A stretch of 27,357 nucleotides of DNA from Bacillota bacterium (GCA_023415795.1 JAEZJG010000020.1:1-27357); one strand, 5' to 3'. Shown: positions 1-7,098, counted from the stretch's first letter. The notes: generated from the letters alone by a model not told the origin. Made by a program: numbers and translations.

Positions 1-84
1 CTCATCTCGAACACAGAAGTTAAGCCCTTATACGCCGATAGTACTTGGCTCGCAAGGCCTGGGAGGGTAGGTAGCTGCCGGATT
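1..84 (+). rRNA. rrf: 5S ribosomal RNA, 3' part
   Basis: The first bases match the conserved 5S core (CGAACACAGAAGTTAAGC at about 9-26), followed by the loop E/helix IV-type segment with GGGAGGGTAGGTAGCTGCCG. The 5' third of the molecule lies before the window, so the gene is partial. The exact 3' end was placed by eye near 82-86, where the helix I strand gives way to AT-rich sequence. No tRNA is visible after it, so this is probably the last gene of an rRNA operon transcribed left to right. Confidence 0.93.
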
Positions 85-112
85 CAATTTTCCAATATAT
101 ACACATTGTCGG

Positions 113-156
113 GGAGCCCGTGCGCAATGAAGCGTCGCGGGCTTCTTGATTTTTGT
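113..156 (+). terminator. Terminator of the rRNA operon
   Basis: AGCCCG (115-120) pairs with CGGGCT (138-143), with a further GCG/CGC inside the arm after a small bulge, then TCTTGATTTTTGT. The position just after the 5S end fits a rho-independent stop for the ribosomal operon. The stem is imperfect. Confidence 0.6.
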
Positions 157-183
157 ACAAGTTTATCCGTTAGAATATGATTA

Positions 184-438
184 TCAAGAGTTGTATCTTG
201 CGTCCACCAGCTTTATCATGAGCGAGGTCATAGTATATCGTTCAGTCTTATCAGCGAGCTCCCAGAGCTCTTTTAACAGCTTGTTTTCCGGAGCGTCTGG
301 CTCAACCCACGCGGCTAAAGAATCGCCAATTAACTTAGCCCCCTTATGGATGAGCTCCTCCGACATATTGAGATCGCGACCTAATTCCAGCTGCTTGTGC
401 AGCACCTCTGTCCATTTATCAAAGCTTTGTATATCCAT
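184..438 (-). CDS. DUF3243 family protein (YmfJ-like)
   Basis: An 84-residue cytoplasmic helical protein with no signal peptide. It fits the small DUF3243 family of Firmicutes (Bacillus YmfJ type): an N-terminal FDKWTEVLHKQLELGRDLNMS segment, a middle AKLIGDSLAAWVEP segment and the C-terminal LLKELWELAD...LMIKLVD helix. The reading frame extends 16 codons further upstream, but the ATG at 438 is chosen because AGAGGTG sits 6 nt before it. No function is known for the family. It is a single gene, 109 nt downstream of the CxC-tail protein gene on the same strand, and there is no sign it belongs to that system. Family assignment is by recall of the sequence pattern. Confidence 0.8.
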   Translation of the reverse strand: MDIQSFDKWTEVLHKQLELGRDLNMSEELIHKGAKLIGDSLAAWVEPDAPENKLLKELWELADKTERYTMTSLMIKLVDARYNS

Positions 439-547
439 ATTGTTCACCTCTGTGTTAGCTTGCTTATAAATAAAGGAATTATTCATACGCTTTGCTTTGT
501 GAGGTGTAACGATGCTTCAAGATAGACAGATGTGTCTTGAGGCTGCG

Positions 548-1546
548 CTAAATATTAAGTTCTTGCTTATTCTTATCGAGCAATTCCTTGAGCATCTTGG
601 TTTTAACGAGCGTGCCGTATAAATTCTTGGCAGAGCAGCCCGCTCTACCGCCGCCGGCGCAAGCACATGCGCATGCACAGCCACATGCACAGGCACAGCC
701 GCAGGCGCACGAGGAGTGTCCGCCGCTGATAAACCCACTACGTGTACCGAAGCCGCCACGATAACCGCCATCACCACCACCACCGCCCCCGCCCAGCTTA
801 TTGATAATAGCGCGAACGACAAAGATGGCAGTAAACAATCCGACGAATATAAGAGGCATAACAACAGCTGTGTCATCATGCGACTGATAATCGTCTGCTT
901 GCTCATACACATCGTCCGGTGCCTTGCCGGCTTGTCCGACAGGATTAAAAGAATACGCATCGCTGCTGTATGTGACGTTTACGGTGTACTTTTTGCCGGC
1001 GGACAGCGATGTATTCCATACAAGATATTCTTCATTATCGCTATCGGCATCGGTCTGCAATACGTTGCTGCGGTTCCACAGTATGGTAAGCGATTTGACG
1101 TCGACTTGATCAAACCAGCCCGGCGTAAATTCGTAGCGGCATTGCTTCTTGTTATAATCCAACGTATACAAGTTGGATTGGTGAAGAGAAAAATCCAGCG
1201 GTACGACTTCTCCGGCATGATATTCTCTAACGAGATCGATGCGAACATAGTCGCCGTCGTCATTGTTGTAATATATAGCTTGTATGTTATCGCTGAGCGG
1301 CTGTATATCATCAACATGTTTATTGGGGATGCCCACCTTAATCCATGTGAGAGGCCCTTGTGATGTGTCGTTGAGCACCTTCCAGTCGATGTGGTAGGTC
1401 ATATCCAGCGTGCCGTCGTCACGGAGATCAACGAGAATGCGATAGCTTTCAATCTCATCCAAATGATCGGCTGCAAGTGCGGCTGGAGTGAGCAGCAAGC
1501 AGAAGATAAACAGCATGATGGCCGCTAGTGTGATTCGCTTCTTCAT
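548..1546 (-). CDS. Membrane protein with a Gly-rich, nine-fold CxC tail (candidate radical SAM substrate)
   Basis: 332 residues. Seen: signal peptide 1-26 (MKKR, hydrophobic core, ALA-A); an extracellular-looking beta-rich domain about 28-205 reminiscent of DUF2207-type ectodomains (YRILVDLRDDGTLDMTYHID); a spacer; one membrane helix about 228-248 followed by Arg/Lys; poly-Gly 252-258; then cysteines at every second position 280, 282, 284, 286, 288, 290, 292, 294 and 296, separated only by Ala or Gly, one more at C304, and a basic helical end. The start at 1546 follows GAGGTGA and overlaps the stop of the upstream radical SAM gene as ATGA, so the two are translationally coupled. By the positive-inside rule the Cys tail is cytoplasmic. 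Inference: the tail is modified by the neighbouring enzyme or binds metal. Function is otherwise unknown. Confidence 0.85.
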   Translation of the reverse strand: MKKRITLAAIMLFIFCLLLTPAALAADHLDEIESYRILVDLRDDGTLDMTYHIDWKVLNDTSQGPLTWIKVGIPNKHVDDIQPLSDNIQAIYYNNDDGDYVRIDLVREYHAGEVVPLDFSLHQSNLYTLDYNKKQCRYEFTPGWFDQVDVKSLTILWNRSNVLQTDADSDNEEYLVWNTSLSAGKKYTVNVTYSSDAYSFNPVGQAGKAPDDVYEQADDYQSHDDTAVVMPLIFVGLFTAIFVVRAIINKLGGGGGGGDGGYRGGFGTRSGFISGGHSSCACGCACACGCACACACAGGGRAGCSAKNLYGTLVKTKMLKELLDKNKQELNI

Positions 1547-2928
1547 AGAGTCACCTCCGATTGAGGGCGAAGCGGACACGTTTTATCCATGCGGGCAGAA
1601 CGTGCACGTATCTGTCGGCATCGTGGATTATCCCATATGGATGACCAGTCGTCTGTCAGCATGCTGCCCAGCGCATCGTCTGAAAGCCAGCTTTGACAGG
1701 GGATCACCTGACCATCCGGTGTGACAGCCATGTTGCTTAAGGCTGCGCCGCACGATGGTGCCGAGTATATCCCCGCCTCGAAAAGCAGGTTTTCACTGAC
1801 CCAGCCGGGCGATGTAAAGCTAAGCTCCATGTGGTTATCCGTACAGAAACGCTGCGCTTGCGTCAATATTTTGAAAAGCTCCAAGGAGCTAAGCTGTGTG
1901 CGAATGGATTCTTCTCCTGACGCGCCGCCGGTGACGATGAGCCCTGAGCAGGATGCAAAACGCACACCCAGCTCATGCGCCAGCTTCAACGTTGCTACAT
2001 AATTGCTGTTGAGAGTGCACAGCGGTGTGTTTATGCTGACATTTAAAATGGCGTTGAGAGCGTTCTTGATGCCCTGCACCGTGTAACTCCAGTTATCTGC
2101 GCCAACAAGTCGGTTGTGCGCCTGGCTGTCCGCAGAGTAGAGCGTCACCTGTACGCTGTCGAGACTCGCCTTGCACAGCCGTTCACAAAGCTGAGGTGTG
2201 AGCAACACGCCATTTGTGTTGAGGCGTGTGATGAACCAGCGTGAATGTTCGACCAGCTCGATAAGATCGCTGCGAAGCGTAGGTTCGCCACCGGTGAAGG
2301 TGAGCTGGGGGATGCCAGCGTTTTTGCATTTATCAATGATGGCTTTCCATTGGCTTGTAGACAGCTCGTCCGCTGAAGAGAGCGGCTGACCTGCCGCGTA
2401 GCAATGCAGGCAGCGCTGATTGCAGTTCCAGGCGCCATTGTGCGTCATGGCGCTGATCATCAGATCCATGCGGTGCGGCGCTTTCATATGGACAGCATAT
2501 TCACCAAGTGAAAGGCAGCCGATGTCTGTCTGCGGCTTCCTGCCCCGAGCGACGTCGGTGAGCGCGCTGATGATTGTCCAAAGATCGCTACGTAACGTGT
2601 CTTGCTTGACAGTAGGATATACGCGCTTGACACGCAATATCGCGGTGCGGATAAGTTTATCCCATACTCTTTCCGGCAGTTCCTGCCCGTCAAAAGGAGT
2701 AATCGCGTCGATAAAGGCCGACAGTAGTATTGCCCACGACAGGCTGATGGGAACGATGTCTTGTCCATTAACGATGATGACACAGGGTGTATTATGGTCA
2801 TGGCTGCTGCGCGGGGGTATCATATGAATGCGCAAAACGTCATTGCCGCCCGGGTCCAGCGTAATGTGCTTGACTTCGGACAAGTATTTCTTAATATACG
2901 AGGCTTCTCTAAAACCGATGGACGGCAT
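1543..2928 (-). CDS. Radical SAM protein with SPASM/twitch-like C-terminus, peptide-modifying type
   Basis: 461 residues. The S-adenosylmethionine iron-sulfur motif is C169-NQR-C173-LH-C176, followed by FTGGEPTLR (GGEP at 213-216) and the usual barrel segments (RLNTNG, VTLYSAD). The C-terminal part has C393, C411 (with PDGQVIPC typical of SPASM domains), C437 and C451. That is four cysteines rather than the seven of a full SPASM, so one auxiliary 4Fe-4S cluster is plausible. The 160-residue N-terminal extension is not recognised and could be a peptide-binding domain. The ATG at 2928 has AAGGAG 8 nt upstream. The gene is first in an operon with the CxC-tail membrane protein. Enzymes of this architecture mature ribosomal peptides, for example by thioether bonds. 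The substrate here is inferred from the context. Confidence 0.9.
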   Translation of the reverse strand: MPSIGFREASYIKKYLSEVKHITLDPGGNDVLRIHMIPPRSSHDHNTPCVIIVNGQDIVPISLSWAILLSAFIDAITPFDGQELPERVWDKLIRTAILRVKRVYPTVKQDTLRSDLWTIISALTDVARGRKPQTDIGCLSLGEYAVHMKAPHRMDLMISAMTHNGAWNCNQRCLHCYAAGQPLSSADELSTSQWKAIIDKCKNAGIPQLTFTGGEPTLRSDLIELVEHSRWFITRLNTNGVLLTPQLCERLCKASLDSVQVTLYSADSQAHNRLVGADNWSYTVQGIKNALNAILNVSINTPLCTLNSNYVATLKLAHELGVRFASCSGLIVTGGASGEESIRTQLSSLELFKILTQAQRFCTDNHMELSFTSPGWVSENLLFEAGIYSAPSCGAALSNMAVTPDGQVIPCQSWLSDDALGSMLTDDWSSIWDNPRCRQIRARSARMDKTCPLRPQSEVTL

Positions 2929-2958
2929 ACAGCAGTCTCCTTGATCGCAATATATTAT

Positions 2959-2987
2959 ATAATAACACCAAAAACTGTTATATACAA
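2959..2987 (-). promoter_or_regulatory. Promoter of the radical SAM/CxC operon
   Basis: On the minus strand, TTGTAT (complement of 2982-2987) and TATTAT (complement of 2959-2964) are separated by 17 bp. An overlapping TATAAT lies a few bases further on. Transcription would begin about 25 nt before the ribosome site of the radical SAM gene. Confidence 0.5.
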
Positions 2988-3029
2988 TTGAGACGATACA
3001 TGAATTCTATAAATTGATCAGTTTTGCAA

Positions 3030-3058
3030 TTGTAATCACCAACGTGATCGTTTATATT
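3030..3058 (+). promoter_or_regulatory. Promoter of the LuxR-type gene
   Basis: TTGTAA (3030-3035), a 17-bp spacer and TATATT (3053-3058), about 40 bp before the start codon at 3100. The promoter points away from the radical SAM operon promoter, whose -35 is only about 43 bp away, so one bound regulator could affect both. Confidence 0.5.
3035..3048. promoter_or_regulatory. Dyad inside the luxR promoter spacer
   Basis: ATCAC-CAAC-GTGAT is a perfect 5-bp inverted repeat lying entirely between the -35 and -10 of the regulator promoter, where a bound protein would control polymerase. It is a candidate operator, possibly for the regulator itself. The arms are short, so chance is possible. Confidence 0.35.
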
Positions 3059-3099
3059 TAGTAGCACAAACCAAATTTGTGGTGGGGCAGTGAGGACGT

Positions 3100-4461
3100 A
3101 TGAGGAGAGTGTTATCAGACAGCATAAAGGGAAGCTTGCATCGCAGGGTCTCTGTTATCATTTGCGCGCTTCTGGGAACGTGGATTGTGAACTTTCCCTA
3201 TGAGGGGCAGCTTCTATATGCACTCGCTAAGAAGAATGGATTTGTAAATGCGGGCATGCTTGATATATCACTTATTATGCTGGTTGTGGGACTGTTGACA
3301 GGCGGACTGGTGCTCAGGTCAATACAGGCGGCACGGGTAGCACTGCTGGCGGCCATCCCTGTTTGCGTGCTGGGGACGATCGCGTTCTTCTTTCCTCCGG
3401 GAGTATTGTGGGCGATTGCGCTGTCGTTGTGTGCCGCAACGGCTGGTTTTTGCATTACAGCCTGCGGATATTTTATCAAAAAGGATGTTGCATTGGAGCA
3501 TAGGTTTCGGACGGCCGCTGAAATATTGATCTGTATATCCGTGCTCAAGGTGATTATTAACGCGATATCGTTGTCCGTCTCAATTCAAGCCGGAATGGCG
3601 ATTTCGCTGCTGCTGCTGGCGGTGTCATGGTATCTGACCATGAGTACACTGGTGATAAAGCCGCAAAAAGAGATACCTAAGGAGCATAATAAAAAAGCCA
3701 TCGCCAAGGCAATGCTGGTGCTGATACTGTTTATTATGGTTGTGGCTATAGATTTTGGCATTATGATTGAGGTCATAAATCCGAGGTACAGTGGTTTTGG
3801 GTGGCTGTCAAGTTGGTATTGGCTGATACCCTATGCCGGTGCGGCGTTTGTGATGAGGCGCGTTAGAAAATCGTCAGATCGCAGTAATATATTATTTGTC
3901 TCGGTGGGGATGATAGGCTTTGGGTATCTGTTGTTTGTTATGCTTGATTATTCAATCACAAGCTATCTGATTGTCACCACCGTGATGATGGGTGCGTGGG
4001 GTATATACGACGTATTCTGGTGGAGCGCGCTGGCCGAAATGTTTGAGATGTCCAAAAACCCCGCAATGATTTTTGGGGTGGGATACAGCTCAGTGATGCT
4101 GGGCGTGCTGATAGGCAAAACCATTACGACGGGCAGCCATGCTATTCCAGAATTTTACCTCTATGTAATACAGATGGCAGTGATTTGCAGCACGCTGGTG
4201 ATATTGCCGATGCTGCACCGATTCTTATCTGCATTGATAAAGAAAACCACGGAGGAGATAAGGCAGCTTCCGAGCAAGGCAGATGCGCTGACGGAGCGTG
4301 AAAGGGAAATTGTTGCGCTGATGCTGAAGGGGCGGACTGCCAGGCTCATGGCCGAAGAGCTATATTTGAGCGAAAATACAGTGAAGACACATATCAAGAA
4401 TATTTATTCAAAGCTGGATATAAAGAGCAAGGCTGAGCTGTTCAATTATATTCTTGATTAA
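3100..4461 (+). CDS. LuxR-family regulator with a 12-helix membrane domain
   Basis: 453 residues. The first ~375 are a string of about twelve hydrophobic helices with short charged loops, MFS-like in layout. The last ~60 (about 395-453) form a LuxR/GerE DNA-binding domain: LTEREREIVALMLKG, then AEELYLSENTVKTHIKNIYSKL as the helix-turn-helix. Such membrane-embedded LuxR proteins are frequent in Eggerthellaceae and some Clostridia, and their ligands are mostly unknown. The start is the ATG at 3100 behind GTGAGGA. It is transcribed divergently from the radical SAM/CxC operon with a shared 171-bp control region, so it is a likely regulator of that operon; this is inference from position. A strong terminator follows. 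Confidence 0.88.
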   Translation: MRRVLSDSIKGSLHRRVSVIICALLGTWIVNFPYEGQLLYALAKKNGFVNAGMLDISLIMLVVGLLTGGLVLRSIQAARVALLAAIPVCVLGTIAFFFPPGVLWAIALSLCAATAGFCITACGYFIKKDVALEHRFRTAAEILICISVLKVIINAISLSVSIQAGMAISLLLLAVSWYLTMSTLVIKPQKEIPKEHNKKAIAKAMLVLILFIMVVAIDFGIMIEVINPRYSGFGWLSSWYWLIPYAGAAFVMRRVRKSSDRSNILFVSVGMIGFGYLLFVMLDYSITSYLIVTTVMMGAWGIYDVFWWSALAEMFEMSKNPAMIFGVGYSSVMLGVLIGKTITTGSHAIPEFYLYVIQMAVICSTLVILPMLHRFLSALIKKTTEEIRQLPSKADALTEREREIVALMLKGRTARLMAEELYLSENTVKTHIKNIYSKLDIKSKAELFNYILD

Positions 4462-4598
4462 AAAAGCAGAATCAAAATATGATAAATCACCTGTTTTGGG
4501 TGAGGGATTTTAGGCAGAGTATGCGGTAGAATAACTCAGCTACTTTTAGATAGCTTATAAGAAGCGTATTAATATTTTTATCATATATCTCCCAAACA

Positions 4599-4637
4599 AC
4601 AAATAAAGTGCCGTTGACGGCGCTTTATTTGTTTCTT
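4599..4637 (+). terminator. Rho-independent terminator after the luxR-type gene
   Basis: ACAAATAAAGTGCCG (4599-4613), loop TTGA, CGGCGCTTTATTTGT (4618-4632), then TTCTTAT. The 15-bp stem has a single G-T wobble, and its symmetric A/T flanks could let it work in both directions. The preceding 4462-4598 is AT-rich, with nothing else recognised. Confidence 0.8.
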
Positions 4638-4676
4638 ATACTCGTTAGGATACAAAAATAAATATCAGGTAGAGAT

Positions 4677-5576
4677 ATGGACATGCGGACGATGCAAGCC
4701 TGTGACCTGTGCCCGCGGCTCTGCGGTGCAAACAGGAGCAGAGAAAAAGGATATTGCGGCTGCGGGGAGTTTGTTAAGGTGGCGCGGGCGGCACTGCACC
4801 ACTGGGAAGAGCCATGTATCAGCGGCAGCCGGGGCAGCGGCACCGTGTTTTTTTGCGGATGTCCGCTGGGGTGTGTGTATTGCCAGAACCATGAGATCAG
4901 CCGGGGCAGTGCGGGACAAGAGATAACGGTGACGCGGCTGGCGGAGGTGTTTCTTGAGCTTCAGGTACAAGGGGCACACAACATCAACTTGGTGACGGCG
5001 ACACCGTTCGTACCGCATGTGATGGAAGCGTTGCAGATGGCGCGTCCGGCGCTGCAAATACCGGTAGTGTACAACTGCGGCGGGTATGAACGAGCGGAGA
5101 CGATACGGGCGCTGAGCGGGTTTGTGGACGTATATCTGCCCGACATCAAGTATATGAGCGCAGAGATGGCACAGCGTTATTCAAATGCGCCGGACTATTT
5201 TGAGACAGCAGCGGCCGCGGTGACCGAAATGGTGGCGCAGACGCATGGGATAGAGCTGGATGGCGACGGTCTGATGCGGCGCGGTGTGATCGTCCGGCAT
5301 CTGGTGCTGCCGGGCGGCAAGAAGGATTCTATCAACATACTGCGATGGATAAGCGGCAATTTACCTAAGGGGAAGTATATGCTCAGTCTGATGAGCCAGT
5401 ATACGCCGCGTCAGGGGCTAAATGTCTATCCGGAGATAAATCGGCGCGTCACGTCGTTGGAATACGACGCGGTGGTGGATGAGGCGGTGCGGCTGGGGCT
5501 GGCGGACGGATATATGCAGCAGCGCAGCAGCGCCAGTGCGGCTTATATACCACCCTTTGATGGAGCGGGAGTCTAG
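4677..5576 (+). CDS. PflA-like radical SAM protein (COG1313 type)
   Basis: 299 residues. An N-terminal CDLCPRLCGANR cluster (C9, C12, C16) and CGCG lie ahead of the S-adenosylmethionine motif C62-PLG-C66-VY-C69-QN. LPDIKYMSAEMAQRY and VRHLVLPGG are hallmarks of the uncharacterised Fe-S proteins related to pyruvate formate-lyase activating enzyme. There is no SPASM domain. These proteins are thought to be glycyl-radical activases or related enzymes, but their target is unknown and no glycyl-radical enzyme is in this window. The ATG at 4677 has AGGTAGAG just upstream; a second in-frame ATG at 4683 is possible. The CBS-pair gene follows at 166 nt, so co-transcription is uncertain. Confidence 0.88.
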   Translation: MDMRTMQACDLCPRLCGANRSREKGYCGCGEFVKVARAALHHWEEPCISGSRGSGTVFFCGCPLGCVYCQNHEISRGSAGQEITVTRLAEVFLELQVQGAHNINLVTATPFVPHVMEALQMARPALQIPVVYNCGGYERAETIRALSGFVDVYLPDIKYMSAEMAQRYSNAPDYFETAAAAVTEMVAQTHGIELDGDGLMRRGVIVRHLVLPGGKKDSINILRWISGNLPKGKYMLSLMSQYTPRQGLNVYPEINRRVTSLEYDAVVDEAVRLGLADGYMQQRSSASAAYIPPFDGAGV

Positions 5577-5742
5577 CGGACACATCAGCAGTATTGCAAG
5601 CTGAAATTACTGCGGCGGAGGAGATTGTAAGAAGCGGTTTTATTAAGGTTTTAACAAGCAGCACATAAAAATAGCTTTAGTTTTTCGTGCGTTGATAAAC
5701 TTCGCGTGTGCAGGGCAACCTAGAAACACGGAGGTGAGCAAA

Positions 5743-6171
5743 ATGAAAGTGAAGGATATTATGTCAACGGATGTGGTTTGCTTGAGCCGTGATGATACGG
5801 TGGAGCATGCCGCGCAATTGATGGAGCAGAATGGCATTGGATCGATACCCGTATGCGAGGGATCGACGGTGGTGGGTATTGTGACGGATCGGGACATCAC
5901 GCTGCGCACGGTGGCGTCGGGCAGCGGCATCAATCAGACTGTGGGGCAGGTGATGACTGCTAACCCGGTGGTGGCGCAGCCGGAAACGGACATACACGAG
6001 GCGGCCCGTTTGATGAGCGACAACCAAATACGTCGCATTCCCATTGTACAGCAGGGCAGCTTGGTGGGTATTGTTTCGCTGGGGGATATATCGACTGATC
6101 CGCAGCTGCAGGATAACGCTGAGCTGGCCTTGAAGAACATATCGCAGCCGGGCGGCAGCCATATGACGTAA
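5743..6171 (+). CDS. CBS-pair protein
   Basis: 142 residues with two CBS modules: about 1-57 (MKVKDIMSTDVVCLSRDDTVEHAAQLM...GIVTDRDI) and about 68-125 (VGQVMTANPVVAQPETDIHEAARLMSDN...LVGIVSLGDIS). There is nothing else in the protein, so it is a stand-alone nucleotide-sensing CBS pair of the YtoI/IMPDH-like type. Such proteins bind adenine nucleotides or S-adenosylmethionine and regulate partners; the partner here is not evident. The ATG at 5743 is chosen over an upstream in-frame codon because GGAGGTGAG (5730-5738) lies 4 nt before it. No terminator is visible directly after the stop. Confidence 0.9.
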   Translation: MKVKDIMSTDVVCLSRDDTVEHAAQLMEQNGIGSIPVCEGSTVVGIVTDRDITLRTVASGSGINQTVGQVMTANPVVAQPETDIHEAARLMSDNQIRRIPIVQQGSLVGIVSLGDISTDPQLQDNAELALKNISQPGGSHMT

Positions 6172-6254
6172 GGTGCCTATTGGAGGTTTGATACAGCATC
6201 GTGTTTGAAAGTCAAGCTGCGGTGATGCATCCGTTGCTGAGGTGCTTATGAACA

Positions 6255-6281
6255 GGGGGATTCCTCACTGGCGTTCGGAAT
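6255..6281. repeat. 27-bp intergenic repeat, copy 1
   Basis: Begins GGGGGATTCC and ends TTCGGAAT. It is identical over 27 bp to copy 2. The unit is an imperfect dyad (ATTCC...AC....GT...GGAAT), resembling the short palindromic intergenic repeats seen in many Firmicutes. Confidence 0.8.
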
Positions 6282-6415
6282 GATAGCCGATAGGGGCATG
6301 GACGGCGAAGCGCTTTCCACAGTCACGCTGTCTTGCAGAGCCGAAACGAAGCTTCCCTGTGGCGTGCTCATGGTCGGCAAGGTGCCTGTGCATTCTTTGA
6401 GAATGCGGTTGCATG

Positions 6416-6442
6416 GGGGGATTCCTCACTGGCGTTCGGAAT
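6416..6442. repeat. 27-bp intergenic repeat, copy 2
   Basis: Same 27 bases and orientation as the copy at 6255, with start points 161 bp apart. It ends only about 14 bp before the terminator that closes the lepB operon. Confidence 0.8.
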
Positions 6443-6455
6443 AACAACTGAGAAC

Positions 6456-6495
6456 AAAAAAATGCCCGCTGACTGAGTCTCGCGGGCATTTTTTT
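6456..6495 (-). terminator. Bidirectional terminator after lepB
   Basis: AATGCCCGC (6461-6469) pairs with GCGGGCATT (6482-6490), with A-run and T-run on either side. It lies 19 nt beyond the lepB stop codon and can also stop transcripts arriving from the CBS gene side. Confidence 0.85.
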
Positions 6496-6513
6496 GTATG
6501 GTGTAATGAAGCG

Positions 6514-7098
6514 TTACAGCCCTTGTATCTTATCGAAAGGCCAGATGACGAACAGCGCTTTGCCAAGAATCATGTCGTAGGAAAGCGTGCCGATGCCCGA
6601 ATTGGTAGAGTCCATAGAATGGTTGCGGTTGTCGCCCATGACGAAAACGGATTTGTCGGGCACAACTATGGTTTCGAGGTCGTGCTCTAAGTAGCCGGAG
6701 TAGTAGGTGGTGTTGGGTTCGCCGTTGATGTAGAGAGTACCGTCGTGTATCTCCAGCGTATCGCCCGGGGTGCCGATGACGCGCTTGACAAAGGTTTCGG
6801 CACGGTGCGGATAATAGCATATGACGATGTCACCAAACTTTGGTTCTTCAAACCAGTAAGTGACCTTTTCCATAAACACATATTCGTTGGTTTCCAGTGT
6901 GGGCTGCATTGATTCGCCGTCTACGCGAATAAACTCGAACACAAAAAAGCGAAGAGCCAGTGCGATGACGACAGCTGCCAACAGCGAAAATATCCAGCCA
7001 TAGGTCTCGCGCTTGCGGTTGTTGGCGGCGCTGGTTTTGCGTTGCATCCTTGAAACGCCTTCAAATTCCTCTTCCGTATCGGACATATTATTCAGCAT
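6514..7098 (-). CDS. lepB: Signal peptidase I
   Basis: 194 residues, membrane-bound serine protease that removes Sec signal peptides. One N-terminal membrane helix (about 33-53) is preceded by a charged cytoplasmic stretch. The catalytic serine is in GESMQPTL (S63), the catalytic lysine in FVKRVIGTPGD (K105), and the closing motif MGDNRNHSMDS is present. The size and single helix are the short Gram-positive (SipS) type. The start at 7098 overlaps the end of the DUF951 gene by 11 nt and has AGAGGA 9 nt upstream. It is the last gene of mscS-DUF951-lepB, ended by the hairpin at 6456. The several lipoproteins and secreted proteins in this window show active secretion; lipoproteins themselves use a different peptidase. 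Confidence 0.95.
   Translation of the reverse strand: MLNNMSDTEEEFEGVSRMQRKTSAANNRKRETYGWIFSLLAAVVIALALRFFVFEFIRVDGESMQPTLETNEYVFMEKVTYWFEEPKFGDIVICYYPHRAETFVKRVIGTPGDTLEIHDGTLYINGEPNTTYYSGYLEHDLETIVVPDKSVFVMGDNRNHSMDSTNSGIGTLSYDMILGKALFVIWPFDKIQGL

Larger units (their letters stand above)
6172..6455. other. Gene-free stretch with a repeat pair
   Basis: No supported gene between the CBS protein and the terminator before lepB. It holds two copies of a 27-bp repeat (6255-6281, 6416-6442) bracketing about 134 bp, and a small hairpin CATTCT-TTG-AGAATG at 6391-6405. An open frame on the minus strand at 6265-6489 consists mainly of the repeats and terminator and is not considered coding. Confidence 0.7.

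Noticed and set aside
146..469. 107-codon plus-strand frame opposite DUF3243
   Set aside because: Antisense to a recognised family with a good ribosome site; no conserved features.
500..545. Hairpin TCAAGA...TCTTGA after the CxC-tail gene as a terminator
   Set aside because: Only 6 bp with a large loop and no T-run in the required direction.
716..1363. 215-codon open frame on the plus strand opposite the CxC-tail gene
   Set aside because: It mirrors the Gly/Cys-repeat gene, has no ribosome site or known domain, and the opposite frame has a signal peptide, a membrane helix and operon coupling.
5577..5690. Open plus-strand frame of about 35 codons after the PflA-like gene
   Set aside because: No start with a ribosome site and no similarity; could be chance or a decayed gene end.
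6265..6489. 74-codon minus-strand frame
   Set aside because: Runs through both repeat copies and into the terminator; repeat-derived.
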